Assembly (NCBI RefSeq): GCF_015751965.1
Contig: NZ_JADOVH010000001.1
Coordinates: 1-64,000 of the forward strand
Source: Frigoribacterium sp. CG_9.8
GTDB lineage: Bacteria > Actinomycetota > Actinomycetes > Actinomycetales > Microbacteriaceae
DNA: 64,000 nt
Reading direction: 5' to 3'
Shown here: piece after piece, positions 17,041 to 25,424 of the stretch
Layout: the number at the start of each line of letters is the position of its first letter
Position numbering within the stretch: position 1 is the stretch's first letter
Translations under genes and position numbers: made by a program
The notes under the pieces: generated by a model
Database searches by the model: none
Told to the model about the DNA's origin: nothing
What the model saw: only the letters and a program-made list of their open reading frames with translations

Positions 17041-17325
17041 ATGCTTACACTCACCGATTCCGCGTCCACCGTTGTCAAGACGCTCATCGAGCGCACTCCT
17101 GATGCAGCGGATGCCGCGCTGCGCATCAGTGCCTCCGAGGCTGGCGCAACCGATCTATCGCTCGCTGTCGCAAACCAAGCCGAACCGAATGACACCGTGA
17201 TCGAGAGCGCGGGTGCGAAGGTCTATCTCGAGCAGAACGCTGCACTGGTGCTTATCGACAAGGTGCTCGATGCCCAAATCGACGACGAAGGTTCTGTGCG
17301 TTTCTCCATCGACATTCAGAAGTAG
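17041..17325 (+). CDS. HesB/IscA-like fold protein lacking cysteines, 94 aa
   Basis: The chain follows the A-type Fe-S carrier fold ('LTLTDSASTVVKTLIERTP', 'ALRISASEAG', 'VIESAGAKVYLEQNAALVL'), but has no cysteine at all, so it cannot carry a cluster in the usual way. Actinobacterial genomes often annotate such proteins as HesB-like or adhesin. GAAAGGA (17027-17033) lies 8 nt before the ATG, which decides the start. Function unknown. Confidence 0.8.
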   Translation: MLTLTDSASTVVKTLIERTPDAADAALRISASEAGATDLSLAVANQAEPNDTVIESAGAKVYLEQNAALVLIDKVLDAQIDDEGSVRFSIDIQK

Positions 17326-17361
17326 CCTGCCGCCGCCGTCGTTTGAGCGAGCTGGCTCGAT

Positions 17362-17367
17362 TAGCCT
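17362..17367 (+). promoter_or_regulatory. -10 box of a leaderless transcript (membrane protein-menE unit)
   Basis: TAGCCT lies 6 nt before the ATG at 17374. Confidence 0.5.
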
Positions 17368-17373
17368 TAACCC

Positions 17374-17742
17374 ATGTCACTGGACTCGGCTACGGTCTTT
17401 CCCGAGTCGTTGCGACCAGAGAGAGCTCGTTGGCCCTTACAGCGTGCCGGGATCTCGGGCCTACTGCTCGCACTCAGTGCCGTGCTGCTCGAAGTACTGG
17501 CAATCGGCATCGGCAGTGCTCGCACCAGTGCTGGCGGCAGTGGGACCGCGTGGATCACCGCCACGGTGATCGCTTGGGTGGTCATCAGCATGCAGGCCGT
17601 CTCATTCACGCTTGGCTCGGTCGCGATCTTCAGGGGTCGCGGCCAGGCCCGACGCTTCGGGGCTGCCGCCGTCCTGGTGAGCCTGCTCACCAATCCGCTG
17701 CTGTTGATTGCGCTGTTCTCGCTGCTGCGGGACACCCCATGA
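17374..17742 (+). CDS. Small integral membrane protein, 122 aa
   Basis: Three hydrophobic stretches are visible: 'AGISGLLLALSAVLLEVLAI', 'AWITATVIAWVVISMQAVSF' and 'FGAAAVLVSLLTNPLLLIAL'. I know no function. Its stop overlaps the menE start (ATGA), so it is translationally coupled to menE, and similar small membrane proteins accompany men genes in related actinobacteria. The start is supported by the leaderless -10 box. Confidence 0.8.
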   Translation: MSLDSATVFPESLRPERARWPLQRAGISGLLLALSAVLLEVLAIGIGSARTSAGGSGTAWITATVIAWVVISMQAVSFTLGSVAIFRGRGQARRFGAAAVLVSLLTNPLLLIALFSLLRDTP

Positions 17743-18911
17743 GCCGCGAGTTGAGGGTGATCCCAGACGCCGTTCCTGCCGCTGCGCTCGTCGCCATTCG
17801 GGAGGCTCTTGCAGGCGGGCCCGCGATCCTGCCAGGAAATCCGCGCACCTACCCTCCGCAGACCGGCCTTCCGCAGACCGGCCTTCCGCCCACCGTCGAA
17901 CAGCGCGTCGCGGTTGTGATCGAGACAAGCGGGACAACCGGTGTGCCGAAACGCGTTGCGCTCAGCGCCGATGCGCTACTGGCAAGCGCCGCGGCATCCG
18001 AATCAGCCCTCGGCGGCCCCGGGCAGTGGATGCTCGCGCTGCCGACCCACTACATCGCCGGCATCAACGTGCTCGTGCGCTCGATCGCCGCGGGGTCTGA
18101 GCCGCTGTTTTTCGGCGGCGGCCGTTTTGACGCGATGGAGTTCGCCGCGGCATCCCGCGCGATGGATGCTCCACTGCGGTTCACCTCGCTGGTTCCTGCC
18201 CAACTCGCCAGACTCGTGGATGCCGCAGATGACGACCTCGACCTGCTCGCTGCGGTGCGGCGATTCGACCGCATCCTGGTGGGAGGTCAGGCCACCCCAC
18301 CCGCTCTGATCGCGCGAGCCATCGAACTCGGTCTCAACGTCACGCGAACCTACGGATCAAGTGAGACGTGCGGAGGATGCGTCTACGACGGCATCCCGAT
18401 CGGCACCGCAGTGGCACGCATCGTCGACGGGCAGGTCGAACTCGCCGGGCCAATGCTCGCCGAGGGTTACCTTGGCGATCCCGCTTTGACGGATGCCGCC
18501 TTCGTCGCACGAGACGGCGTGCGCTGGTACCGCACCGGTGACAGCGGCGAGGTCGTCGACGGAGTACTACGGGTGACCGGGCGGCTCGACAACGTGATCA
18601 TCTCCGGAGGTGAGAAGGTGTCCCTTGATGCGATCGAACGGGTCGTTCGTGCCATCGACGGTCTTGCGGATGCCGTGGCCGTGAGATCCCCGAGCGGCGA
18701 GTGGGGGGAAGTGCCCGTGATCTTTACTTCCGGGCACGCAACCCTTGCCGAGGTGAAGGCGACCGTGGTCGCGGCCCTGGGGCGGGCATCCGCCCCGGTT
18801 GCCCTGGTGAGAGTGGAAAGCGTGCCCCAGTTACCCAACGGCAAACCCGACCGAAGGGCACTCACCGAATTCGCGGCAGCACGGGGTGGGCATCCCGGCA
18901 CCGGTCGGTAG
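17739..18911 (+). CDS. menE: o-Succinylbenzoate-CoA ligase
   Basis: AMP-forming ligase that activates o-succinylbenzoate with CoA for menaquinone synthesis. Adenylation motifs appear in order: A3 P-loop 'VVIETSGTTGVPKRVAL', A5 'RTYGSSETCGG', A7 'WYRTGDSGEV', A8 'GRLDNVIISGGEKVSL' and A10 'LPNGKPDRRAL' with the catalytic Lys. At 390 aa it has the short N-terminus of actinobacterial MenE. A 15-bp repeat (17856-17885) encodes PQTGL twice. Start at ATG 17739 overlaps the preceding gene. Confidence 0.95.
   Translation: MSRELRVIPDAVPAAALVAIREALAGGPAILPGNPRTYPPQTGLPQTGLPPTVEQRVAVVIETSGTTGVPKRVALSADALLASAAASESALGGPGQWMLALPTHYIAGINVLVRSIAAGSEPLFFGGGRFDAMEFAAASRAMDAPLRFTSLVPAQLARLVDAADDDLDLLAAVRRFDRILVGGQATPPALIARAIELGLNVTRTYGSSETCGGCVYDGIPIGTAVARIVDGQVELAGPMLAEGYLGDPALTDAAFVARDGVRWYRTGDSGEVVDGVLRVTGRLDNVIISGGEKVSLDAIERVVRAIDGLADAVAVRSPSGEWGEVPVIFTSGHATLAEVKATVVAALGRASAPVALVRVESVPQLPNGKPDRRALTEFAAARGGHPGTGR
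17856..17885. repeat. 15-bp tandem duplication inside menE
   Basis: CCGCAGACCGGCCTT occurs twice in tandem, in frame, adding five residues to a surface segment near the N-terminus of MenE. Confidence 0.9.
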
Positions 18912-18914
18912 AAT
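18909..18914 (+). promoter_or_regulatory. Leaderless -10 box of menA, overlapping the menE stop
   Basis: TAGAAT begins with the TAG stop of menE and is 7 nt before the menA GTG at 18922. Confidence 0.5.
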
Positions 18915-18921
18915 CGCACGC

Positions 18922-19923
18922 GTGGCTAACCCAGGAAGACCCGTCCAGAAGCGCGTCGATCCGCGCAGCGTGAATGACCGCAGCATGGGCAACGTCAGCA
19001 CCAAGAGCGGTCGCCCGGGCGGCAAGCTGCCGAGGGTCGTTATTCGCAAGGCCACCGCTCGTGACTGGATCGGTGGGGCGCGGCTGCGAACACTCCCCTT
19101 GGCGATCGCGCCAGTTGCGCTCGGTACCGGTGCGGCGCAGCTTCTTTCGGACGGCGGCTGGCACTGGGTACGGGCACTGCTCGCCCTCGCCGTAGCAGTG
19201 TGTCTCCAGATCGGTGTCAACTTCGCCAACGACTATTCAGACGGGGTTCGCGGCACCGATAAGAATCGTGTTGGCCCCTCGCGGCTCACCGGGTCAGGCG
19301 CCGCCAGACCCCGCACCGTGCTCACCGTTGCGCTGGTCTTTTTCGCCCTCGGCGGGCTGGCCGGCCTCGCCTTGACGATCACAACGGGCTACTACTGGCT
19401 GCTCGCCGTTGGCGCGGTCAGCATCGTCGCCGCCTACCTCTACACCGGCGGCACTCGGCCCTATGGCTACAACGGTCTCGGCGAACTCTTCGTCTTCGTA
19501 TTCTTCGGACTCGTCGCCACTGCCGGCACCACTTTCACCCAGGTGGGCACCGTCAATGTCGAGAGTTGGCTCGGAGCTGTCGCGGCCGGATTTTTCGCCT
19601 GCGCGGTGCTGATGGTCAACAACATCCGGGATATCGCCCAGGACACGCTCTCGGGCAAGCGCACCCTCGCGGTGCTCGTCGGCAATCGTGCCGCGCGCAT
19701 CCTGTTCGCCGTCTTTGTCGCAATCCCGTATGTGATCCTGATCTTCTTCGCGATCTTCTACGTGAAAGCGCCGCTCGTGTACTTCTCGCTGCTGTCGGGG
19801 TTGCCCGCTGTCGTGATTACCCTCACCGGCAGGACCGCGCCCGAATTCATCCTCGCGCTCAAGCTCACAAGCTTCACCGCTCTGGTGTTCGGCGTGACGC
19901 TGGCTGCGGCGATCGCGTTCTAG
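18922..19923 (+). CDS. menA: 1,4-Dihydroxy-2-naphthoate polyprenyltransferase
   Basis: UbiA-family membrane enzyme that attaches the polyprenyl tail to DHNA, giving demethylmenaquinone. The two Asp-rich motifs are 'NFANDYSDGVRGTDKNR' (~residues 95-111) and 'NNIRDIAQDTLSGKRTL' (~233-249); eight to nine membrane helices follow the family pattern. The basic N-terminal 45 residues are an extension. I choose GTG 18922 from the -10 spacing; a GTG at 18886 inside menE and ATG 18985 are alternatives. Confidence 0.94.
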   Translation: MANPGRPVQKRVDPRSVNDRSMGNVSTKSGRPGGKLPRVVIRKATARDWIGGARLRTLPLAIAPVALGTGAAQLLSDGGWHWVRALLALAVAVCLQIGVNFANDYSDGVRGTDKNRVGPSRLTGSGAARPRTVLTVALVFFALGGLAGLALTITTGYYWLLAVGAVSIVAAYLYTGGTRPYGYNGLGELFVFVFFGLVATAGTTFTQVGTVNVESWLGAVAAGFFACAVLMVNNIRDIAQDTLSGKRTLAVLVGNRAARILFAVFVAIPYVILIFFAIFYVKAPLVYFSLLSGLPAVVITLTGRTAPEFILALKLTSFTALVFGVTLAAAIAF

Positions 19924-19962
19924 GCACCACGATCAATGCGAAGGGGTGAAAAACGGATGGGA

Positions 19963-20229
19963 TCAGCGCGGCTCGTCGAAACGATCGAGTGCCTCGTTCT
20001 CGACGTCGTTGTCGCGATCCCGGTCCTTGTTCGCCCGCAGATTGCCGATGCTGGTCGACACCGCCTCACGCTGCTTGCGCAGGAAGATGTACGACACGCA
20101 GAATCCGATAGCTGCCGCACCGATGGCCGACACGATCACGTTCAGCCCGGTCGACAGCAGTACTGCGAGCGCCACGGCGAAGGTGCCAACCCTGATGAGG
20201 GAGAAGACGATCCACTGGCGCGAGTACAC
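19963..20229 (-). CDS. DUF4229 small membrane protein, 88 aa
   Basis: Two membrane segments ('WIVFSLIRVGTFAVALAVLL' and 'IVSAIGAAAIGFCVSYIFL') are followed by 'RKQREAV' and a charged tail rich in Asp/Arg/Asn. This is the actinobacterial DUF4229 pattern, function unknown, usually found near menD/menA. The GTG at 20229 is preferred over the ATG at 20265 because TAGACT lies exactly 7 nt before it. Confidence 0.8.
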   Translation of the reverse strand: MYSRQWIVFSLIRVGTFAVALAVLLSTGLNVIVSAIGAAAIGFCVSYIFLRKQREAVSTSIGNLRANKDRDRDNDVENEALDRFDEPR

Positions 20230-20236
20230 GTTGTCA

Positions 20237-20242
20237 AGTCTA
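20237..20242 (-). promoter_or_regulatory. -10 box of a leaderless transcript (DUF4229 gene)
   Basis: TAGACT on the minus strand, 7 nt before the GTG at 20229; it decides the start of that gene. Confidence 0.5.
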
Positions 20243-20288
20243 GGCATCTGCGCCTGAACGCTCATGCTCTGCTTGCAGGATCCCGGCT

Positions 20289-20294
20289 TAGGCT
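20289..20294 (+). promoter_or_regulatory. -10 box of a leaderless transcript (PLDc_N protein-menD)
   Basis: TAGGCT lies 6 nt before the ATG at 20301. Confidence 0.5.
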
Positions 20295-20300
20295 CTATAC

Positions 20301-20657
20301 ATGGCCAGGTTCTACGTGATACTCACAGTGCTTTTCGTGGCATTCACGATCTTCTCCCTCATCGATTGCATCCGCACCGAACAGTCTCGGGTGCGCGCGC
20401 TCCCGAAGGCCCTCTGGGCAGTGCTGATTGTGCTTCTGACTCCCTTCAGCGGCATCCTGTGGTTCGCCCTCGGCAAGGAGCGGTCGGGGCGAGCGCCGGT
20501 TTCGGCCTCCAGAGGTGGTGGGCCGAAAGCTCCGGATGACGACCCGGAATTCCTGCGCCAGCTGGGTGCGGACACCCAGCGCGATGAGCGCATCCGCGAG
20601 TTGGAAGCGCGTCTGGCCGAATTGGATGACGACCAAAACAACTCGACAAGCAAGTGA
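20301..20657 (+). CDS. PLD nuclease N-terminal domain (PLDc_N) membrane protein, 118 aa
   Basis: Two membrane segments ('FYVILTVLFVAFTIFSLIDC' and 'ALWAVLIVLLTPFSGILWFA') with 'IRTEQSRVRALPKALW' between them form the PLDc_N module that in cardiolipin synthases precedes the catalytic domains; here it stands alone with a cytosolic coiled tail ('RDERIRELEARLAELDDD'). No catalytic HKD motif is present. Its stop overlaps the menD GTG, so the two are coupled. Confidence 0.88.
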   Translation: MARFYVILTVLFVAFTIFSLIDCIRTEQSRVRALPKALWAVLIVLLTPFSGILWFALGKERSGRAPVSASRGGGPKAPDDDPEFLRQLGADTQRDERIRELEARLAELDDDQNNSTSK

Positions 20658-22357
20658 GCAGCCCGGCTGCTGACCAGGCTCCCGTCAGCACAGCCGCTGC
20701 TGGAGCGATGTCTGAAAGTAACGCCGCTACCTTGTTTTCGGTTGCCCTGATCGGTGAACTCATCGGCAGGGGTATGCGCGACATCGTGCTGTGTCCCGGT
20801 GCCCGGTCGCAAGCGCTCGCCTTGGCCGCCGCCGCCTGGGAGCACGACGGGCGGGTTCGACTTCGGGTGCGAATCGATGAGCGGGTCGCTGGCTTCCTTG
20901 CCCTCGGTATCGCCGTGGAGACCGGGCTTCCGGTCGCGATCATCACGACCTCGGGAACGGCAGTTGCCAACCTGCACCCCGCGGTGCTTGAAGCGCATCA
21001 CTCCGGCGTTCCCCTCCTGCTACTGACTGCGGATCGCCCGGCCGAGCTTCGCGGCATCGGAGCCAACCAGACCACCGATCAGCTGGGAATCTTCGGAAGC
21101 TCGGTTGGTTGGGTGCGGGACGTGCCGCCGCCGGTGGATGTGTCTGGCGCAGAGTCGCTGGCGCGCGAGGCTTTCGCAGCCGCATCCGGTACGCCCGGCC
21201 CGGTGCAGCTCAACCTCGCGTTCCGTGAGCCACTGTCGGGAACTATCGAGGCACTTCCCCCGCTCCCGGTCTACGACATCACCGCGGGCTCGGCTCTTCC
21301 GCCACGTCAGATCGAGCACGCCCCGCACACGGTTGTCATAGCCGGGCATGACGCCGGCCCCGATGCGGAGGCCTTCGCGCGGTCGCTCGGGGTGCCGCTG
21401 CTCGCCGAGGTCTCGAGCGGATCGCATTACGGCCCGAACCTCGTCGTCGCCTATCGGCGGTTGCTCGACGACCCTGAGTTCGGCGGACTAATCGAGCGCG
21501 CGGTCGTGTTCGGACATCCCACGCTCAGTCGCCAGATACCAGCCATGCTCAGCCGCTCGAACGTGGTCGTGCACGTCGTGCGCGGTGTCACCGCTCACGC
21601 CTACAACCCCGGCCATCGTGCTGCGACCATCGATGAGTCAGTGGTCCATGACGGGGAATCAGACGAGTCCCCAGCCGCACGGGCATGGCTCGGCAGCTGG
21701 GTTCATGCCAGTCGCGGCATGCTCGCCCTCGAATTGGCACCGGCCTCGAACGTTCCAGAGCGTGCAGGGGATTTTGCTCGCGAACAGCTCGCCGTATTCC
21801 GGGAGCCGGTGACCCGACGCATGCTCGTGGAGGCAGTCTGGCGCGTGACCTGGCCACACGACCGGCTCGTGCTCGGGGCATCCCGGCTCATTCGTGAGGC
21901 AGACACCTATGTTTCGGGCAAGCGCATCCGCGTGCACGCCAACCGTGGGCTCGCAGGTATCGACGGAACAATTGCGACGGCCACCGGGATCGCACTTTCG
22001 AGCCAGGATGCCGAGGGCGGCGGCGCATCCGGAATCACCCGCGTGCTCGTTGGTGACCTGACCGCGCTGTACGACGTCGGTGCACTGCTGTTCGGCCGAG
22101 GCGAGGTGAGGCCGCGAATTCAGGTGGTGGTGGGCAACGACGGCGGTGGCACTATCTTCGACGGGCTCGATGTCGCCGCGACGGCTCCGGCAGTCTTCTT
22201 CGATCGGGTGCAATACACGCCGCAGTCTGTGGACCTGCGAGCGCTGGCGGCTGCGTACGGGTGGGAGTATCGTGTGGCGCGAAACCGGGGCGAGCTGGAT
22301 GAGGCGCTCGCCGCGTCCGAGGCCCCGACGCTTGTCGAGGTGGTACTGCCTCGCTGA
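20654..22357 (+). CDS. menD: 2-Succinyl-5-enolpyruvyl-6-hydroxy-3-cyclohexene-1-carboxylate synthase
   Basis: Thiamine-diphosphate enzyme joining isochorismate and 2-oxoglutarate (SEPHCHC synthase). 'DIVLCPGARSQALALAAA' is the MenD N-terminal signature, 'VAIITTSGTAVANLHPAV' follows, and 'VVGNDGGGTIFDGLD' is the ThDP/Mg-binding segment near residue 500. 567 aa is the usual size. GTG start overlapping the upstream stop. Isochorismate would come from the menF gene nearby. Confidence 0.95.
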   Translation: MSSPAADQAPVSTAAAGAMSESNAATLFSVALIGELIGRGMRDIVLCPGARSQALALAAAAWEHDGRVRLRVRIDERVAGFLALGIAVETGLPVAIITTSGTAVANLHPAVLEAHHSGVPLLLLTADRPAELRGIGANQTTDQLGIFGSSVGWVRDVPPPVDVSGAESLAREAFAAASGTPGPVQLNLAFREPLSGTIEALPPLPVYDITAGSALPPRQIEHAPHTVVIAGHDAGPDAEAFARSLGVPLLAEVSSGSHYGPNLVVAYRRLLDDPEFGGLIERAVVFGHPTLSRQIPAMLSRSNVVVHVVRGVTAHAYNPGHRAATIDESVVHDGESDESPAARAWLGSWVHASRGMLALELAPASNVPERAGDFAREQLAVFREPVTRRMLVEAVWRVTWPHDRLVLGASRLIREADTYVSGKRIRVHANRGLAGIDGTIATATGIALSSQDAEGGGASGITRVLVGDLTALYDVGALLFGRGEVRPRIQVVVGNDGGGTIFDGLDVAATAPAVFFDRVQYTPQSVDLRALAAAYGWEYRVARNRGELDEALAASEAPTLVEVVLPR

Positions 22358-22388
22358 GTGTTGCAGACCCGCGAGTAGCATCTGGCCT

Positions 22389-23240
22389 ATGGCGAAAACT
22401 GCATGGTCCGAGGATCCGGGAGCCCTCCTGAAAGTGGGTGCCGGTTTCTCGCTCGCGAGCGTCGATTCGTCGTCGACACCCGGTCTCGACTGCGACAAAG
22501 CCGGCGGCAAGGCACTGCTCGATGAGGGCCATGCCGAGCTGGGTGATTTGCAGGAGCGGTTATGGGCGGAGAGTCGGTTCGGCGGCATCCGCTCAGTGCT
22601 GCTTGTGCTCCAGGCGATGGACACCGCTGGCAAGGGCGGCATTGTCGAGCACGTCGTCGGGGGCGTCGATCCACAGGGTGTCGCGGTGCACGCCTTCAAG
22701 AAACCGACGCTGGAGGAGCTCTCGCACGACTTTCTCTGGCGGATTCGCACACGGCTGCCGGCCCCGGGATTGCTTGGCGTTTTCGACCGTTCACACTACG
22801 AGGATGTACTTATCGCGCGGGTTCACAGCCTGGCTGACCCCGCAGTGATCGAGCAACGCTACGACGCGATCAACGACTTCGAGAAGCGGGTCGCTGCGAG
22901 CGGCACGACTATCGTCAAGGTGATGCTGCACATCAGTCCGGATGAACAGAAAGCCCGCCTCGCAGCCCGGCTCGCCGACCCGAAGAAGCATTGGAAGTTC
23001 AGTCCGGGTGACTTGGACGAGCGGGCATTCTGGGCACAGTACCAAGAGGCGTATCAGGTCGCGTTTGAGAAGACTTCGACGGCGGATGCTCCGTGGTTTG
23101 TGATCCCCGCAGATCACAAGTGGTACGCCCGAGTGGCGGTGCAACACCTGCTGCTCGACGCGCTTCGCGGGTTACGCCTCGACTGGCCGATCGCGCGGTA
23201 CTCCGTATCGGAGCAACTGGCGCGGCTCGCTGACGGTTGA
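22389..23240 (+). CDS. Polyphosphate kinase 2 family protein
   Basis: Transfers phosphate between polyphosphate and nucleotides. The Walker A region is 'LLVLQAMDTAGKGGIVEHV' (~residues 74-92), followed by the lid/Walker B segment 'GVFDRSHYEDVLIARV' (~137) and 'HWKFSPGDLDERAFW' (~200), all standard for PPK2. 283 aa. Whether it prefers ADP, GDP or AMP cannot be read with certainty. The ATG at 22389 is the first start after menD; longer frames read antisense-like sequence inside menD. Confidence 0.92.
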   Translation: MAKTAWSEDPGALLKVGAGFSLASVDSSSTPGLDCDKAGGKALLDEGHAELGDLQERLWAESRFGGIRSVLLVLQAMDTAGKGGIVEHVVGGVDPQGVAVHAFKKPTLEELSHDFLWRIRTRLPAPGLLGVFDRSHYEDVLIARVHSLADPAVIEQRYDAINDFEKRVAASGTTIVKVMLHISPDEQKARLAARLADPKKHWKFSPGDLDERAFWAQYQEAYQVAFEKTSTADAPWFVIPADHKWYARVAVQHLLLDALRGLRLDWPIARYSVSEQLARLADG

Positions 23241-23246
23241 TGCGCC

Positions 23247-24506
23247 TCAGTCCAGCGCCTCCACAAGGGGACGGAACTTCATCCGCGTCTCGAGCAGTTC
23301 CCGTTCGGGCACTGACTCGGCGACGATGCCGGCACCGGCATACGCCGTGATCCGACCGTCCGCTTCGAACTGAGCACTTCGCACTGCTACTGCCCACTCG
23401 CCGTTGCCATCCGCCCCCACCCAGCCGACTGGACCGGCGTACCGGCCGCGGTCGAATGGTTCGAGCTCGCCGATGACGCGCAGGGCATCCGTGGTCGGTG
23501 TTCCGGCAACGGCGGCGGTGGGATGCAGAGATCGAATCAGGTCCAGCGAAGTCGAACCGTCGATGAGATCCCCCTCGATATCACTCGCGAGATGCCAGAC
23601 ATTGGGCAGCTTGAGGGTGAATGGCATCTCGCTGGCCATAACGTTCGGACTGTGCGTTCGCAATGAGGCGAGCACATTTTGCACGGCGTACCGGTGCTCA
23701 TCCTGGTCTTTGGTCGAGGTGGCGAGCGCGGTCGCCGCCTCTTCGTCCGATGCGGCGTCACACCCCCGGGCAGCGCTCCCGGCGAGAACTCGAGCGGTCA
23801 CCGAGCCGGCATCCACGGTAACGAGGGTCTCCGGACTCGATCCGATGAAGCCATCGACGGCAAAGGTCCAGCAGTCAGGATAGCCGGCGGCGAGTGCATC
23901 GATGACCCGGCGGATGTCCGCGCCATCCGGTAGCCGACCTACCAGTTCGCGGGCCAGCACGACCTTGCTGATCTCTCGGGACTGGATGCGCAGCACGGCG
24001 GCTGCAACCGCGTCTCGGTAGTCGGCATCCGGCATTGTTCCCGGCTGGAGATCGACACGGTAGTTCGAACCCAGGGGGCGGATCGTCGGCAGGACCAACG
24101 GTTCGAGTTCTCCAACAGAGATGCGGGTCAGCCAGCTCTGACCCTTATCGCGACCGATGATGATCGACGGCACGATGAGAACGCTCGTCGTCGCCGAGGT
24201 GTCGGAGAAGGCAAAAGTGCCGAAGGCGAGCAGTCCCGTGCCGGTGCGGTTCAGCGGATCTGTCACGGCCGCAGCGGCACCGATATGTTGCCACGCGATC
24301 GCGGCATCCCGCAGGCGGTCGGGGCCCGAGAACTCGAGCCTGAGCGCTTCGCCATGCCCGGCAACACCGAATCCGCGGCGCATCCAGAGCAGCGGGTGCT
24401 GCGGCGCGAGGAGCGGAACAAGGGGGCCGAGATCGGCCGTCGCGGTTGTCTCAACTGTAAGCGATGGCACCATCGCACCATTGTCGAAAGGCCCGAGTGC
24501 GGTCAC
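23247..24506 (-). CDS. menF: Isochorismate synthase
   Basis: Chorismate-binding enzyme that makes isochorismate for menaquinone. Conserved elements in the C-terminal half: 'ISKVVLARELVGR', 'GFIGSSPETLVTV', 'VLAGSAARG', 'NVWHLASDIEGDL', 'LHPTAAVAGTPT', 'GRYAGPVGWVG' and 'AYAGAGIVAESVPERE'. With start GTG 24506 it has 419 aa; this start has TAGTGT exactly 7 nt upstream. ATG 24473 is the alternative. No PchB-type mutase domain is present. It ends 6 nt from the convergent PPK2 stop and is divergent from menG. Confidence 0.93.
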   Translation of the reverse strand: MTALGPFDNGAMVPSLTVETTATADLGPLVPLLAPQHPLLWMRRGFGVAGHGEALRLEFSGPDRLRDAAIAWQHIGAAAAVTDPLNRTGTGLLAFGTFAFSDTSATTSVLIVPSIIIGRDKGQSWLTRISVGELEPLVLPTIRPLGSNYRVDLQPGTMPDADYRDAVAAAVLRIQSREISKVVLARELVGRLPDGADIRRVIDALAAGYPDCWTFAVDGFIGSSPETLVTVDAGSVTARVLAGSAARGCDAASDEEAATALATSTKDQDEHRYAVQNVLASLRTHSPNVMASEMPFTLKLPNVWHLASDIEGDLIDGSTSLDLIRSLHPTAAVAGTPTTDALRVIGELEPFDRGRYAGPVGWVGADGNGEWAVAVRSAQFEADGRITAYAGAGIVAESVPERELLETRMKFRPLVEALD

Positions 24507-24513
24507 GGTGCCA

Positions 24514-24519
24514 ACACTA
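24514..24519 (-). promoter_or_regulatory. -10 box of a leaderless menF transcript
   Basis: TAGTGT on the minus strand lies 7 nt before the GTG at 24506 and decides this start. Confidence 0.5.
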
Positions 24520-24562
24520 GCTGGGCCTCGCTGAGAGCCGCAGATGCACAGGAACGCTGAAC

Positions 24563-24568
24563 TAGACT
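24563..24568 (+). promoter_or_regulatory. -10 box of a leaderless menG transcript
   Basis: TAGACT lies 7 nt before the GTG at 24576. Confidence 0.5.
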
Positions 24569-24575
24569 TCTCGGC

Positions 24576-25388
24576 GTGGCAAAGGCAGATCTGACTAAGC
24601 AACCCAAAGAGGTCGCTGAGATGTTCGACGGGGTCGCTAAACACTACGATCGCACCAATGACGTCCTGTCAATGGGCAATTCGTTTATCTGGCGTCTCGC
24701 TACCACCCGTGCCGTCGCGCCTGTGGCGGGTGAGCGGATTCTCGACATCGCAGCGGGCACGGGGACGAGTTCCGCCGCGCTCGCCAAGAGCGGGGCCGAC
24801 ATCGTTGCCGCAGACTTCTCACCTGGAATGATCGAGGTCGGAAGGCAGAGGCATTCGACCATCACCTTCGTTGTCGCGGACGCGATGGATCTGCCATTCG
24901 CCGATGGCGAATTCGACGCAGTCACCGCGTCGTTCGGGCTCCGCAATGTGGAGGTACCCAAGCAGGCCCTCGCGGAGATGTATCGGGTGCTCAAACCCGG
25001 TGGTCGCCTCGTGATCTGCGAGTTCAGCACTCCGTCGCGAGCCATTTTCCGTGCGGGCTATGGTGCCTACATGCGCTACCTGATGCCGTCGATCGTGGGA
25101 GCGGCCAGCTCAAACCCAGAGGCCTACACCTACCTCGCCGACTCCATCCGGGAGTGGCCCGATCAGGTGACGCTGAGCCAGTGGATCCGGGGAGCGGGGT
25201 TCACCCGCGTTGCCTATCGCAACCTCACAGGTGGGGTAGTCGCCCTGCACCGCGGGCATAAGCCGGCTCGCATGGTCACCCGCCGTGCGGCGCGCAAAAC
25301 AGCAGCGCCGAAGAAGCCGGTGATCGAAACTATCGTCGACACCGATGTCGTCACCAACCCGGACAACCCGTCGGCTACGAAGCCCTAG
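24576..25388 (+). CDS. menG: Demethylmenaquinone methyltransferase
   Basis: SAM-dependent C-methyltransferase completing menaquinone (UbiE/MenG family). 'VAEMFDGVAKHYDRTNDVLS' is the family N-terminal signature; motif I is 'ERILDIAAGTGTSSAAL', motif II region 'LPFADGEFDAVTASFGLRNV' and 'YRVLKPGGRLVICEFSTP' follow. The last ~40 residues are a Lys/Arg/Ala/Pro tail beyond the normal 230-residue fold. GTG start fixed by the -10 spacing. The polyprenyl synthase gene follows after 36 nt. Confidence 0.96.
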   Translation: MAKADLTKQPKEVAEMFDGVAKHYDRTNDVLSMGNSFIWRLATTRAVAPVAGERILDIAAGTGTSSAALAKSGADIVAADFSPGMIEVGRQRHSTITFVVADAMDLPFADGEFDAVTASFGLRNVEVPKQALAEMYRVLKPGGRLVICEFSTPSRAIFRAGYGAYMRYLMPSIVGAASSNPEAYTYLADSIREWPDQVTLSQWIRGAGFTRVAYRNLTGGVVALHRGHKPARMVTRRAARKTAAPKKPVIETIVDTDVVTNPDNPSATKP

Positions 25389-25424
25389 GGCTTCGTATCC
25401 GCCACCGATGGTAAGGCCGACTCC

